From the NCBI RefSeq assembly GCF_002157875.1, contig NZ_CP021376.1, positions 2,054,501 to 2,118,500 of the forward strand: a stretch of DNA of 64,000 nt, written 5' to 3'. Below the pieces are notes generated by a model. It worked only from the letters and a program-made list of their open reading frames with translations, was not told the origin of the DNA and made no database searches. Source of the DNA: Oceanisphaera avium (GTDB lineage: Bacteria > Pseudomonadota > Gammaproteobacteria > Enterobacterales > Aeromonadaceae). Positions 17,778-28,555 of this stretch are shown here, piece after piece. Both the position numbers and the translations under genes were made by a program. The stretch's first letter is position 1; every line of letters starts with the position of its first letter.

Positions 17778-18254
17778 TTATTTAGCATTAGCACCAATAA
17801 ACCAGGCATCTTTATCGATAATACGGCTGGCTTCGGTAAATAAGTCGGCAGTATCTTCATCTCCCGCCTCACCCGCTGCTTCAATGGCTTCACGCAGCGT
17901 TTCGGCCACTTTTTTATAACGCTCGGTCAGTGCTTTAACGTGATCATTTACCGCAGTAATACCGGTTGGGTAAGGCTTAAGTACCGTATCTTTAGCCACG
18001 CGGCTGGCCAAGCCATTAGGCTCACCACCTAAAATGACGACGCGCTCGGCAATAGTGTCAGAGATTTCAAGAATTCGGGCAGTGGTTTCATCTAATAGCT
18101 GATGCACGCCAATAAAGCCGGCACCTTGTAAGTTCCAGTGGCACTGCTTGCCAGATAAGGTTAAGTCGATGACGTTAGCCAAATTGGCATTTAATAGCTC
18201 GATCATTTTCTTGGCAGTGTTGTCGTCCAGTCCGCTTGCGTAACGTTCTCTCAT
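17778..18254 (-). CDS. dps: Dps-family DNA-binding ferritin-like protein
   Basis: This is a 158-residue Dps protein, which forms a dodecamer that binds DNA and oxidises and stores iron using hydrogen peroxide. The ferroxidase residues appear in CHWNLQGAGFIGVHQLLDE (His, then His, Asp and Glu of the inter-subunit site). GLASRVAKDTVLKPYP is the usual central block. The short basic N-terminus (MRERY) is less lysine-rich than in E. coli, so DNA binding could be weaker. It is a monocistronic unit with a clear terminator at 17713-17738. Confidence 0.92.
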   Translation of the reverse strand: MRERYASGLDDNTAKKMIELLNANLANVIDLTLSGKQCHWNLQGAGFIGVHQLLDETTARILEISDTIAERVVILGGEPNGLASRVAKDTVLKPYPTGITAVNDHVKALTERYKKVAETLREAIEAAGEAGDEDTADLFTEASRIIDKDAWFIGANAK

Positions 18255-18610
18255 TTTTACACTCCGTATGATGAATTATAGTGATGAAACTTATTGCGTT
18301 AGCTGTTCTACCTTTAGTGAAATTAGAAATGATTGTAAGCCTGAATCAAGCAGAACTTAGTAGGCACCTATTGATACTAGCAGCTTAAACTCTGCTGTTA
18401 ACCCCTAGCATACAAATAATGTGATCCTTATGTCAGACTCAGTCGCAACCATTAAAACAAAGCCGTACGCCTTACGCTGTACGCCGTTAGTTAAAGACAA
18501 AGCTTGCCCTGCTGATAAACATTAAGGTTTCGTTTTTGAGGCGAGCCCTCAAAGCAACCTGCGGGGACAAGCCCGCTAAGGCCTGTGTTTTACGTACCGC
18601 GTAAGGCTTA
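18255..18610. other. Intergenic region between dps and rsmJ
   Basis: No ORF with a credible start is seen. The half nearest dps must hold its promoter. Between about 18460 and 18640 short GC-rich motifs recur (TACGCCTTACGC, GTACGCCGT, GTACCGCGTAAGGC, ACGTACGGC), which looks like decayed repeat sequence. No tRNA or clear terminator is visible. Confidence 0.5.
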
Positions 18611-19420
18611 TCACGTACGGCTGCCCGCAGGGCTTAGTGCTTGGTTAATATATAAATCAAAACGATTATTTTTGGTGGCTATTTGTGTTGCAGGCGCGCT
18701 GTTATTTAAAAAACCCGCGTAACTGGGGCGCTTTACTACGACCCTGGCTTGGGCTAATTGCAGCGCTTGGGGCAATAAAGTATCGGCGTCTAAGTCGGGG
18801 CCCACTAGCGAGTGAAACACGCGCATTTCTTTTTTTACTAACGCGGCTTTCTTCTTATGGGGAAACATGGGGTCTAAATACACCACCTCTATCGACTCTT
18901 TAAGCAGCGTACTTATCTCAGCTAACTTAGTCCCTAGAGGTAGCAGCTGCATCCGCTCAGCTACCCAATCCCCTATTTCTGCATCTTGGCGAGCGCGGCG
19001 CAAGCCATCGGCTAACAGCGCATGCACCACTGGGTGGCGCTCGCACAGCCAAACTGTGCAACCAAGAGAGGCTAAAACAAAGGCATCTCGTCCTAAGCCG
19101 GCGGTGCCATCCACTACGGTGGGGTTTTGGCCTTTCTTTAAGCCCACAGCTTTAGCAATCGATTGTCCACGTCCACCACCAAACTTGCGTCTATGAGCGA
19201 CCGCACCCTCGGCAAGATCCACATAGATACCGCTGAGTTTGGGCTCATCAAGCTTTTGCAGCTCCAATCGGCCATCAATAAACACCAGAGCAAAGGGAGC
19301 GGCGGGCGTAACACCGCTTAAGGTCTCAGCCAAGAGCGCGGCATTGCTTTGCAACTCGATGTCTTTTACCACAATTTGTACGGGGTAGTGAGTGGCTAAC
19401 GGATGTTGAACGTCTGTCAT
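18611..19420 (-). CDS. rsmJ: 16S rRNA (guanine1516-N2)-methyltransferase
   Basis: RsmJ methylates G1516 of 16S rRNA using SAM. The 269-residue protein carries the N-terminal block [23 protein letters not shown]-binding motif [19 protein letters not shown] and the catalytic-site motif [13 protein letters not shown], all diagnostic for RsmJ (YhiQ). It lies just downstream of prlC on the same strand, the arrangement also seen in E. coli. A hairpin with a short T-run between them (19439-19461) may reduce read-through. Confidence 0.95.
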   Translation of the reverse strand: MTDVQHPLATHYPVQIVVKDIELQSNAALLAETLSGVTPAAPFALVFIDGRLELQKLDEPKLSGIYVDLAEGAVAHRRKFGGGRGQSIAKAVGLKKGQNPTVVDGTAGLGRDAFVLASLGCTVWLCERHPVVHALLADGLRRARQDAEIGDWVAERMQLLPLGTKLAEISTLLKESIEVVYLDPMFPHKKKAALVKKEMRVFHSLVGPDLDADTLLPQALQLAQARVVVKRPSYAGFLNNSAPATQIATKNNRFDLYINQALSPAGSRT

Positions 19421-19438
19421 TAAGGGTTACCATCAAAA

Positions 19439-19461
19439 ACGGCTGGCACGCAGCCAGCCGT
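19439..19461 (-). terminator. Hairpin between prlC and rsmJ
   Basis: ACGGCTGGC (19439-19447) pairs with GCCAGCCGT (19453-19461); on the minus strand it is followed by four to five T, then rsmJ. It probably acts as an attenuator or partial terminator. Confidence 0.6.
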
Positions 19462-19526
19462 CATTTAAAATATATTCGCAACACTTGGCGCCACTACATT
19501 ATGCCGCTAAGGTTAAACAAGCGCTA

Positions 19527-21575
19527 TTAAGCAGTAATGCCAGAGTGGCGCAACAGCGCATCGGTATTTGGCTCGCGACCGCGGAATTGCTTAAACAGCT
19601 CCATGGGCTCTTTAGCACCGCCCTGCTCCAAAATGGCATGCAAGAAATCACGGCCAGTTTTGGCACAAAAGATACCTTCTTCTTCAAAGCGCGAAAAGGC
19701 ATCGCTCGACAACACTTCTGCCCACTTATAGCTGTAATATCCCGCGGCATAACCGCCAGCAAAGATATGAGCAAAGCCATGCTGAAAGCGATTAAAGCTC
19801 GGCGGTGTGATCACAGCTACCGACTGTCTTACTTCATCTAGGATAGCTTGCACTTGGCCGGGCTTAGCACTGTCTTTATTCATGTGCAGTTTAAAATCAA
19901 ACAACGCAAACTCTAATTGGCGCAGCATCATCAAGGCCGAGTGATAATTACGCGCCGCTAACATGCGCTCTAATAAATCGGCAGGCAAGGGTGCACCGGT
20001 TTCATAATGGCCGGAGATAAAGGCCAACGCCTCTGGCTGCCAGCACCAGTTTTCTAAGAACTGACTAGGTAACTCAACCGCATCCCAAGGCACACCGTTA
20101 ATACCCGACACCCCTGCCACATCGACTTTCGTGAGCATGTGGTGAATGCCGTGCCCAAACTCATGAAATAATGTTTCTACTTCGCCGTGGGTAAACAGCG
20201 CCGGCTGATCGCCAACGGGGCCATTAAAGTTACAAGTAAGATAGGCCACTGGCTTTTGCAAGCTGCCATCTTCACGGTAACGACGACCCATACAATCATC
20301 CATCCAAGCACCGCCGCGCTTATTAGCACGGGCATACAGGTCTAAGTAAAAACTACCGCGCAGCTCGCCATCTTCACCGAAAATATCAAAAAAGCGCACA
20401 TCAGGATGCCATACTTCCACGCCAAAGCGCTCGGTGACTTTTACGCCAAATAAGCGTTTTACGGTTTCAAATAAACCATGCACTACTTTATTAGCAGGGA
20501 AATAAGGGCGCAGCTCTTCATCAGAAATGGTGTATTTATGCTGCTTAAGCTTTTCACCGTAATAGGTCACATCCCAGGCATTAAGTTGTTCTATACCGTG
20601 ATGTTCATGAGCAAACTCTGTAAGCTCTGCCAGATCCGCTTGGCCTTGAGGATAGGAGCGCTCGGCGAGCTCACCTAAAAAGTCCAACACCTGCTGTTCG
20701 CTTTCAGCCATTTTGGTCGACAACGATAACTGAGCGTAATTTTCAAAGCCCAGTAGCTCGGCCAGCTCTTGCTTAAGCGCCAGCGTTTCTTCAATCACTT
20801 GAGTGTTATCAAACTCACCGGCGTTAGGCCCTTGGTCTGAGGCGCGAGTGGAGTAGGCGCGGTACAACTCTTCTCGCAAGGCTGCATCATCGGCATACAT
20901 CATCACCGGTAAATAAGAGGGAATATCAAGTGTAAACACCCAGCCCTCTAATTCGCGCGCTTGAGCTTGGGCTTGAGCGGCGGCTTTGGCAGAGTCGGGC
21001 AAACCAGCCAACTGAGCATCATCGGTAATGTGTTTAATCCACGCTTGAGTAGCATCTAGTACTTGGTTAGAAAACTGCGAGCCTAAATCAGACAGACGAG
21101 ATTTAATTTCACCAAAGCGCTGTTTTTGACCCGCCTCGAGAGCGATGCCCGATAAGCGAAAATCACGCAGCGTGTTATTGACTTCTTTTTGCTGAGCTAG
21201 GCTCAACTTTTTAAAGTTATCGCGCTTAGCGAGGCTTTGATAAGCATCGAACAAGCCCTGATGTTGCCCCATCCAAGTGCTGTATTCAGAAAGTAGCGGT
21301 AGGCACTCTTCATAAGCTAAGCGTAATTCTTCGCTATTGAGCACACTGTTTAAATGACTGGCCGGCGACCAAATACGCGATAGCCGATCTCCTACTTCTT
21401 CTAATGGCGCAACCAAGTTGTCCCACGTAAAGTTTTCATCATCGTCACGGCCTAACACCAGCTCCACGCGTTTTTTACAATCATTAATAGCATGCTCGAG
21501 CGCCGGCTTAATATGCTCTGGCTTAATCTGACTAAACGGCGGCAAGCCGTCCATGGTCAGTAATGGATTAGTCAT
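19527..21575 (-). CDS. prlC: Oligopeptidase A (M3 metallopeptidase)
   Basis: This is a 682-residue cytoplasmic zinc oligopeptidase that degrades short peptides, including cleaved signal peptides. The zinc site HExxH is in ETLFHEFGHGIHHML, with the third ligand Glu in the following helix region (GVPWDAVELPSQFLENW). The ATG at 21575 is preferred over an upstream in-frame start at 21620 because AGAGGT lies before it and it gives MTNPLL, the usual family N-terminus. rsmJ follows and gor is divergent, matching the E. coli neighbourhood. Confidence 0.95.
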   Translation of the reverse strand: MTNPLLTMDGLPPFSQIKPEHIKPALEHAINDCKKRVELVLGRDDDENFTWDNLVAPLEEVGDRLSRIWSPASHLNSVLNSEELRLAYEECLPLLSEYSTWMGQHQGLFDAYQSLAKRDNFKKLSLAQQKEVNNTLRDFRLSGIALEAGQKQRFGEIKSRLSDLGSQFSNQVLDATQAWIKHITDDAQLAGLPDSAKAAAQAQAQARELEGWVFTLDIPSYLPVMMYADDAALREELYRAYSTRASDQGPNAGEFDNTQVIEETLALKQELAELLGFENYAQLSLSTKMAESEQQVLDFLGELAERSYPQGQADLAELTEFAHEHHGIEQLNAWDVTYYGEKLKQHKYTISDEELRPYFPANKVVHGLFETVKRLFGVKVTERFGVEVWHPDVRFFDIFGEDGELRGSFYLDLYARANKRGGAWMDDCMGRRYREDGSLQKPVAYLTCNFNGPVGDQPALFTHGEVETLFHEFGHGIHHMLTKVDVAGVSGINGVPWDAVELPSQFLENWCWQPEALAFISGHYETGAPLPADLLERMLAARNYHSALMMLRQLEFALFDFKLHMNKDSAKPGQVQAILDEVRQSVAVITPPSFNRFQHGFAHIFAGGYAAGYYSYKWAEVLSSDAFSRFEEEGIFCAKTGRDFLHAILEQGGAKEPMELFKQFRGREPNTDALLRHSGITA

Positions 21576-21814
21576 TTGGGTACCTCTGGATGTTTTGGCC
21601 TTCGACTTGCTCAATCGCAATCGAGGAATACCTCTAACATGGTGCTCTCAAGAGCAATGTTCAAGCTTTTACTGGCGATAAGGGTCAATTTTCGGCAATA
21701 ACGCCTAGATAGTGAGCAGTTTATTCATCAAGTCTTGGTGTACAATCGTTGATGGCTTAGGCTAGGTATCACTTTGGCCTTAGAATTTCTTATCTTCTCA
21801 TTAGGAGCGTATAC

Positions 21815-23170
21815 ATGGCACAGCATTTTGATTACATCGCCATCGGCGGCGGCAGTGGCGGGATTGCCTCAGCAAACCGCGCTGCTATGCACGGTAAAAA
21901 AGTCGCCTTAATTGAAGCCAAAGACTTAGGTGGCACTTGTGTCAACGTAGGTTGCGTGCCTAAAAAGGTGATGTGGTATGGGGCACAAGTGGCCGATGCC
22001 ATTAAGTTATATGCTAAAGATTATGGCTTTGACGTGGATCTAAAAGGCCACAGCTGGAGCAAGTTAATTGAAAGCCGCCAAGCCTATATTGGTCGAATTC
22101 ATGACTCTTATGATCGGGTGCTAGGTAATAATAAAATAACCGTGATTAAGGGCTTTGCCCGCTTTAAAGATGCCAATACCCTAGTAGTGAACGGCGAAGA
22201 ATATACCGCCGACCATATTGCTATTGCCACTGGCGGCGAGCCGGTTATTCCACAGATCCCTGGAGCTGAATATGGCATCGACTCCGACGGCTTTTTTGCA
22301 CTCACCGAACAACCTAAGCGTGTAGCGGTAGTGGGTGCCGGTTATATTGCTGTAGAGCTGGCAGGAGTGATGAATGCACTGGGCTCTGAAACGCATTTAT
22401 TAGTGCGCAAGCAATCCCCTCTTCGCGAATTTGATCCCCTTTTAGTTGAAACCCTAGTAGAGGCCATGAACAGCGAAGGGCCAACATTACACACCGAGTC
22501 GGTTCCTAAAAGCGTTGAAAAAAATAGCGATGGCAGCTTAACGCTGCATTTAGAAAACGCAAAGCAAGTGACCGTCGATTGCTTAATTTGGGCTATTGGC
22601 CGTCGTCCATTAACGGACCAACTCAACCTAGAAGCCGCCGGCGTTGAAACAGATGCGAGGGGCTACATCAAAGTTGATAAATACCAAAACACCAGCGCTA
22701 AGGGTGTTTATGCTCTTGGCGATAACATTGGCTATGTTGAGCTAACGCCAGTGGCAGTGAAAGCGGGCCGTTTGTTATCAGAGCGCTTATTCAACGGCCA
22801 AACTAACGCCCAAATGGATTATGACATGGTACCGACAGTGGTATTTAGTCACCCGCCTATTGGCACCTTAGGCCTCACCGAGCCCCAAGCTAAAGAGCAA
22901 CATGGCGATGAGCAAGTGAAAGTCTATACCTCTACTTTTACCTCTATGTATACCGCAGTAACAGCCCACCGCCAGCCTTGCAAAATGAAGCTAGTGTGTG
23001 TGGGTAAAGATGAAAAAGTAGTAGGCGTACACGGCATTGGTTTTGGCATGGATGAAATCTTGCAAGGCTTCGCAGTCGCCGTGAAAATGGGCGCCACTAA
23101 AGCAGATTTTGATGCCTGCGTGGCCATTCATCCCACGGGCGCGGAAGAGTTTGTGACTATGAGGGGTTAA
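21815..23170 (+). CDS. gorA: Glutathione-disulfide reductase
   Basis: This is a 451-residue FAD flavoprotein that reduces oxidised glutathione with NADPH in the cytoplasm. The FAD motif is [18 protein letters not shown], the redox-active disulfide [16 protein letters not shown], the NADPH fold [17 protein letters not shown], and the C-terminal His-Glu pair is in [13 protein letters not shown]. Length matches the family. TTAGGAG precedes ATG 21815. A terminator at 23216-23244 ends the transcript, and the foreign island starts just after it. Confidence 0.96.
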   Translation: MAQHFDYIAIGGGSGGIASANRAAMHGKKVALIEAKDLGGTCVNVGCVPKKVMWYGAQVADAIKLYAKDYGFDVDLKGHSWSKLIESRQAYIGRIHDSYDRVLGNNKITVIKGFARFKDANTLVVNGEEYTADHIAIATGGEPVIPQIPGAEYGIDSDGFFALTEQPKRVAVVGAGYIAVELAGVMNALGSETHLLVRKQSPLREFDPLLVETLVEAMNSEGPTLHTESVPKSVEKNSDGSLTLHLENAKQVTVDCLIWAIGRRPLTDQLNLEAAGVETDARGYIKVDKYQNTSAKGVYALGDNIGYVELTPVAVKAGRLLSERLFNGQTNAQMDYDMVPTVVFSHPPIGTLGLTEPQAKEQHGDEQVKVYTSTFTSMYTAVTAHRQPCKMKLVCVGKDEKVVGVHGIGFGMDEILQGFAVAVKMGATKADFDACVAIHPTGAEEFVTMRG

Positions 23171-23215
23171 TGTAGAAAACCCACCTACACACGTTCGTAC
23201 TGTAGAAAAACTAAT

Positions 23216-23244
23216 AGGCCAGAGCCTCGTTCTCTGGCCTTTAT
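23216..23244 (+). terminator. gorA terminator
   Basis: AGGCCAGA (23216-23223) pairs with TCTGGCCT (23233-23240), followed by TTTATT. It marks the last host sequence before the island. Confidence 0.8.
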
Positions 23245-23313
23245 TGACTCATCGATACACTGCCTTTCCTAAAACGTTTATGCCCCAAAATGAGTTAACA
23301 AGTAGACGCTGGA

Positions 23314-23631
23314 TCAGTAACGAGCAGGTAGTCCTCCTGGAAACGAAAGGTCGTCGATGGTCACGGACAGATACTCCCGTCCGGCTTCGCTAATTTTCTT
23401 CCAGGCAGCACCAATGTCGTAGCTTGCCGCCTGCACGCGGAAGTCAGGGGCGCTTTCGTTGTTGCCCTTGTCGTTGGGAACGAGTTTGACCTTGAGATTC
23501 AGGGCCAGAGTGTGGAGCTGACCCCCTTGAAGCGTGGCTTGGACGCTCCATGGCAAGACCAAGCTGTGTGTTTGTGGCTTTGCCTTTGTGACATAATGGA
23601 CAACAAGCTGCCAACGCTGAGGGTGACACAC
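23314..23631 (-). pseudogene. DUF736-family remnant
   Basis: The C-terminal ~70 residues of this frame read like a DUF736 protein, a small family common on conjugative plasmids and ICEs: HTLALNLKVKLVPND, APDFRV, IGAAWKKISEAGREYLSVTI and DDLSFPGGLPARY. The usual N-terminus (MANIGTFT-like) is missing; residues 1-30 look like unrelated sequence, and the C-terminus ends soon after DDLSFP, earlier than usual. I read it as a decayed fragment of a mobile element. Composition is more GC-rich than the host genes, as in the helicase gene next to it, from which it is divergent. Confidence 0.6.
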
Positions 23632-23806
23632 GGTTATTCAACGTCCAACCAGCCATGATGAGCTAGCCCCCCCGTAATCACGACGGCATGCCATCACGTG
23701 AGGGGCACTGGGCACCGAGAAGACGGAACTATGTGTGAAATGCGTTGGGCCATACCAACAGTAAGAAGAAGGAAAGAACAAGATTGGCTATCGCAAGGGA
23801 AGAGTT

Positions 23807-26800
23807 TTGACTAAGCAAGAGAACATTGTCCGTTATTGGCATGCCATTGAGTTACTGCAGCCGCAATCCGCCCCCAAGTTGAAGAAGCGCAGCAGCCCCT
23901 ACGGTGCGTTCATTCACGACACACCTATTGGGCAAACTATCCCGCCATGGTCGGCAGCCAGTATTGTTTCAAGGCAGCATTTGCCCAAGCGGCGCGTCTG
24001 GAGCCACACGCTCTTTGCCCATATCTATGACAGTCGGCGTGTTGCTGAACAGCTCAAGGAGGTTTATGGCGCTGACCAGGGCTATCGAGAACCGCAGTAT
24101 CGAGAATCAGCACTTTTCGCTGCGAAATTCACCATGGCGGGCCAGTTGGTCGATGACAGTTTCGTTCTATCCAGTGAGGCATGGTTTCTGGGGCGTGTGT
24201 TGGCGGGGCAGGATTGGACCTGTGGTTTCGAGGATGATCAAAGGGCTATCGGCGATAAGGCAAAGGTGCTGTTCGAGGGGCAGGTATCCGGCGACGCGCT
24301 GCGTGAGCTGACCCGCTGGATTCTCCAATACCTCGGCCTAGCGGGTTTCTTTGGCGACACTGATGGCCAGGTATTTCGTTTCCGCTCTCAGCCCGTCAAT
24401 CCCAATAAGCCTGAATCGGAAGACGACCCGCTCAATAGCTTCCTGCTCGACGATCTTGCTGCCGTCGCCAACAGCATCGGTAACGACCGGAAAAGCGAAC
24501 CGCTGGATCACTATCTACGCCAACACGATACTCGTCATCGTCTGCATGTAGACGATGACGGCGCATCGCTGTCGCTGATCGATCGCCTGATGCCCGACGC
24601 CTATGCTATGAGCTGCTGGCCTTCGGAGCGGCATTTGGGACTGGTACATTCCCAACAACTAGCCGTCAATACGATCCTAGCCACACTTGGCAATGCCCAA
24701 GGGCTGTTAGGTATCAACGGCCCCCCTGGCACAGGCAAAACGACACTGCTGCGCGACTTGATTGCCGCCATTGTGACCGGCCGGGCAGATGCGCTCTCCA
24801 AGCTACGCCGCGCCTCCGATGGGTTCGTCAGTAACGGGCGCGAAGCGGCCAACGACGGCGGCAAGCAACAGGCTTGCTTCAAACTCAATCCAGCACTGTA
24901 TGGTTTCGAGATCGTCGTGGCGTCGTCCAATAATGGCGCTGTGGAAAACGTCACGCTCGAATTACCCCAGCGCGACAAGATCGACGAGAGCTGGCTGCCC
25001 GAGGCGGAGTATTTTGCCGAGCTGGGCGAACTGGTGAGTGGGAAACCTGCGTGGGGATTGATTTCAGGTGCGTTGGGCAGCAAGGCGAGGCGAACCAAGT
25101 TCGTGGAGCGCTACTTCTATGGTCAGCGCCCGTTCGGCAGCGACAACAAGGCGGACTCAGAAGCCGAAGATGAAGCTGAGTTAGACGATGAATTTGGCGA
25201 CACTTTGAACGTCATGTTTTCTACGCCCTCCACGGAGGAAGAAAATCCTGGTACAAACGAAGACCACGCAGGCGCACCGGCAGAACAGGAAGATGGACCG
25301 AAAGGCTTTCTCGGATGGCTCAATGCATGCGCAGAGGTCAACAAGGCACGCTCTCCGGAACAACGCCAAGATTTGTGGCAGCAAGCCATCGCCGAGTACG
25401 AGGCCGCCAAAACAGAGGTGCGCAAGGCGCATGCCGCTACCAATCGCATCCGCGAGCTGATCCAAGCCCGCTGCAAGACAATAAAGCAGGTCGAGGATCA
25501 ATCTGAAGCGCTACGCGCTCTCGAAAAGAAGCTAGAAGATGCGGTCAATCAACTCTATCGCCTGGATGCCGAAGAGAGCCGCCCTGCCAGCCTGACGCTC
25601 AAGCACTGCTTGGATGCACTTGAAGAACATCAAGCGCGCAAGCCGGGATTTTGGGCAAAAATTTTCAGTTTATGGGGTGTGCAGCGAGACTGGGATGCCA
25701 AGCGGAAACGGCTCGAAGGCCAGCACGACTTGGCAAAAGCCGACTTCAGCCGGATAGTACGCCTCACCAAGCAGTTGGATGCCTCGCGGGAGAGTCTAGA
25801 AAAGCAGACCGCCAATACTCGACGTGAGCTTCAGTGCTTGCGTGATCAATTCCAAGCGCACACTCAAGATGCTATCAACGTGGCAAGGGACGGCCAAGCC
25901 GATCACCTGCTTGCCTGGCTACAAAATGGCGCTATCGGTCGCGGCGATGCCATCGAACTAGCCGAGCCTTGGTGTATTGATGGCTGGCGCCAAGCTCGCG
26001 CTCGTGTCTTCATTCAGGCACTCAAACTTCATCGTGTGTTCTTTGAGTTGGAAGCATCCCGAATGCGCTCCAATCTGTTCCTCATCAATGGAATGTTGAC
26101 AGGCACCCGCTACCAAGGCTTTTCGCGTGACGCCATTCGTTCGGCCTGGGCGTCGCTGTTCATGGTCGTGCCGGTATTAAGTAGCACCTTCGCATCGTTT
26201 GCGCGCTCATTCGGCTCGTTGGGGGCCGGCGAGATTGGTTGGCTGCTGGTGGACGAGGCAGGCCAGGCCGCACCCCAGGCAGCGGTCGGCGCATTATGGC
26301 GCTCCCGGCGTGCATTGATGGTGGGCGATCCTCTGCAACTCAAGCCGATCGTCACCGTCTCCGACGCCGTGCTCGAACACATGCGCACGCGCTACCAGGT
26401 CGATACCCATTGGCTCCCCAATCGACAATCCGCACAGACGCTCGCCGATGAAGCCACCAGTTGGGGACGCATGGCGGGACCTACTGACGGCAAGACCTGG
26501 GTAGGTTTGCCTCTGGTCGTGCACCGCCGCTGCGACAAACCTATGCACGCTCTGGCTAACCGCATTGCCTATGACGGAGCAATGGTGTATGGAACGCTTG
26601 CACCGCGGCATGATAAAGAAACGCCAGCCAGTCTCCCGACAGGATGGATTCAAGCCAGCGGGAAGTCACAAGGCAACTGGGTACCTGCTGATGGCAAAGC
26701 TCTTCAGGAACTGCTTGCACTACTGTATCAGGATGGCGTGGAGGCTAAAGATATTTCGGTCATCACGCCCTTTAAAGCCGTCCAAGAAAATCTCAAGCGC

Positions 26801-27091
26801 ATGCTCCGTGACAAGATGGTGTCTGGCACGATCCATACCATGCAGGGTAAGGAAGCATCCATCGTCATCATGGTGCTGGGTGGCAATACTGAGGGCTCAG
26901 GAGCCCGTAACTGGGCGGTCTCGGAGCCGAATCTCTTGAACGTGGCGGCAACACGAGCCAAACGGCGCTTCTACGTGATTGGTGATAGAGACGATTGGAA
27001 GCACAGAGCGTTGTTCTGTGACGTCATGGACTTGCTGCCATTGCAGACCATTCCTGTGCGAGAACAGGAAAAAGTGCTATTCACTCGATAG
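23807..27091 (+). CDS. Superfamily 1 (UPF1/DNA2-like) helicase, island-borne
   Basis: This is a 1094-residue ATP-dependent helicase. Walker A is INGPPGTGKTTLLRDL near residue 305; motif Ia is VVASSNNGAVENV; Walker B and motif III lie near residues 810-845 (WLLVDEAGQAAPQA, MVGDPLQLKPIV); motif IV is VITPFKAVQENL; motif V is GTIHTMQGKEASIVI and motif VI VAATRAKRRFYVIGD near 1045. Residues ~515-700 are charged and probably coiled coil, splitting the two RecA folds. No nuclease domain is seen. The start is TTG 23807 with AAGGGAAG just upstream; no ATG alternative fits. Base composition is clearly GC-richer than both the host and the AT-rich part of the island. Lone helicases of this type occur in mobile islands and could serve defence or element maintenance; this is not proven. 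Confidence 0.85.
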   Translation: MTKQENIVRYWHAIELLQPQSAPKLKKRSSPYGAFIHDTPIGQTIPPWSAASIVSRQHLPKRRVWSHTLFAHIYDSRRVAEQLKEVYGADQGYREPQYRESALFAAKFTMAGQLVDDSFVLSSEAWFLGRVLAGQDWTCGFEDDQRAIGDKAKVLFEGQVSGDALRELTRWILQYLGLAGFFGDTDGQVFRFRSQPVNPNKPESEDDPLNSFLLDDLAAVANSIGNDRKSEPLDHYLRQHDTRHRLHVDDDGASLSLIDRLMPDAYAMSCWPSERHLGLVHSQQLAVNTILATLGNAQGLLGINGPPGTGKTTLLRDLIAAIVTGRADALSKLRRASDGFVSNGREAANDGGKQQACFKLNPALYGFEIVVASSNNGAVENVTLELPQRDKIDESWLPEAEYFAELGELVSGKPAWGLISGALGSKARRTKFVERYFYGQRPFGSDNKADSEAEDEAELDDEFGDTLNVMFSTPSTEEENPGTNEDHAGAPAEQEDGPKGFLGWLNACAEVNKARSPEQRQDLWQQAIAEYEAAKTEVRKAHAATNRIRELIQARCKTIKQVEDQSEALRALEKKLEDAVNQLYRLDAEESRPASLTLKHCLDALEEHQARKPGFWAKIFSLWGVQRDWDAKRKRLEGQHDLAKADFSRIVRLTKQLDASRESLEKQTANTRRELQCLRDQFQAHTQDAINVARDGQADHLLAWLQNGAIGRGDAIELAEPWCIDGWRQARARVFIQALKLHRVFFELEASRMRSNLFLINGMLTGTRYQGFSRDAIRSAWASLFMVVPVLSSTFASFARSFGSLGAGEIGWLLVDEAGQAAPQAAVGALWRSRRALMVGDPLQLKPIVTVSDAVLEHMRTRYQVDTHWLPNRQSAQTLADEATSWGRMAGPTDGKTWVGLPLVVHRRCDKPMHALANRIAYDGAMVYGTLAPRHDKETPASLPTGWIQASGKSQGNWVPADGKALQELLALLYQDGVEAKDISVITPFKAVQENLKRMLRDKMVSGTIHTMQGKEASIVIMVLGGNTEGSGARNWAVSEPNLLNVAATRAKRRFYVIGDRDDWKHRALFCDVMDLLPLQTIPVREQEKVLFTR

Positions 27092-27561
27092 CTGCCCATT
27101 GGACTTGATAACGCCCGGTTATGGCTCTTTTTGCGCCGAGGATGAATAGGACTAGTTTGACCAGGCCGTACAGTCGGTGCCCTATACTATGAAAACTAGT
27201 TAAGATAATTTTTTAAATTCGTTTAAGAAAGAGTAGAACCAAATATGTCTTACATTTCTAATCCGAACAGAATAAAAAGTGCCCCTGTTCCTAGCTATCT
27301 TTCGTCTCAACCTGAGCTACAGCTAGAATGATAATTTAATACTCAGCTGTGGCCAGACTCAGATAGGATGTCCACTGCTAGTGTGAACCTATATCTTTTT
27401 CCTACAAATATCCCCAAAAACTTTCACATGTGAAAGTTCTAACAGCGTTATCTAATCACCGCAAGCGCTCAAGCTGCCCAAATTAGTACATTACAGGCCT
27501 TAGGATCTCGATAGCAGTAGCAGATACTGGATGAACCAACGGTTATTACAAAGTTCACCCT
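27092..27561. other. Island intergenic region before the recombinase
   Basis: Composition drops abruptly from GC-rich to AT-rich here, marking a junction inside the island. A short ORF at 27245-27331 (28 residues, MSYISNPNRIKSAPVPSYLS...) could be the start of a lost gene. The perfect 20-bp palindrome at 27419-27438 is the only other clear structure. I see no full gene. Confidence 0.5.
27419..27438. promoter_or_regulatory. 20-bp perfect palindrome upstream of the recombinase gene
   Basis: AACTTTCACATGTGAAAGTT is its own reverse complement. Its 14-bp core TTTCACATGTGAAA recurs at 29971-29984, on the other side of the recombinase/IS block. It is a candidate operator of an element-encoded repressor or a recombination core site. 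Confidence 0.55.
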
Positions 27562-28555
27562 GTGGCTTACTTGATCAAATCAGACGATGTACATATAGGT
27601 GGTGAAATCATCACCGAAACAGACCCTATAGAGTTTCTGAATGGCCGAAATCTAGGGTCATTGCCTACTATTTATGACCAAAACTGGGGATATGTCGCAC
27701 CAGTAAACCACTGGTTCATTCATCTTAAAGCGAACAAACGGCTTGAAAATCTAAGTTCCTACGCAAGAGCGCTTTTGCATTATTGGAATTTCCTAGAATC
27801 AGAAAAGTTAACCTGGGACGTTCTCCCCTTAGCAAAAGGTTTAAAGCCGACATATCGATATAGAAATGACAAACTTCTCAAGAGTGTTAAAGCTGGTGAG
27901 CTCGCATACTCAACTGCCAACACGTATATGACACATGTCGTCCAGTTTTATTTATGGGCAGCACATGAACGTTATTACCACATCAACGAGAAACACAAAC
28001 CCTTCGAAATCGAATTTGTAAGAATACAGAGAAGCGACATGCTGGCTCATATGATGCCTAAATTTCTGGTTCAAACTACAGACTTGCGCATCAGAACGCC
28101 GAGGGATGCAACCAGTAAGAATATTCGGGGGCTAAAGCCCTTAACTCAAATTGCACTCACTCATTTAGCTCTACATTTACGTAATGTGCCTTGCGAATTT
28201 AGGCTGATCTGTTTGCTCGCAGCTCAATCCGGCTTACGTATTCAAGAAGCGTCAGGATTGACTTTGGCCGCACTAGAACAATCGGTTCAACGCTCAGGTT
28301 CTATAACTCATTTCGAGCTAACAATAGGACCAAGTAATGGTGTACCTACAAAATACAATAAAACTCGAACTATTGAGATAACAAGCCGCCTTTTATCAGA
28401 TTTGAAAACTTATGCCATTAGTGAGCGACGAATGTGCCGACTTGACAAACTTCTTAGCAGAATTGAGTTACACAAAGGCATCAATGACATAAAAAAATCC
28501 CACTCTGTTCATGTCTCAAAGGAAAAACTCGACGCCCTGACCACAGCCCAGCGAT

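Noticed and set aside
19499..20678. Several plus-strand open frames inside prlC
   Set aside because: They are antisense to a clearly conserved metallopeptidase gene; their sequences show no family resemblance.
23444..23656. Alternative minus-strand frame overlapping the DUF736 remnant
   Set aside because: Low-complexity product (many Ser, Gln, Arg, Gly), while the other frame reads as DUF736.
23674..23682. C-run as a fourth frameshift site
   Set aside because: It lies outside any credible coding frame, so no frame repair can be judged.
25123..25506. Minus-strand frames inside the helicase gene
   Set aside because: Shadows of a GC-rich coding region; no ribosome binding sites and no homology visible.
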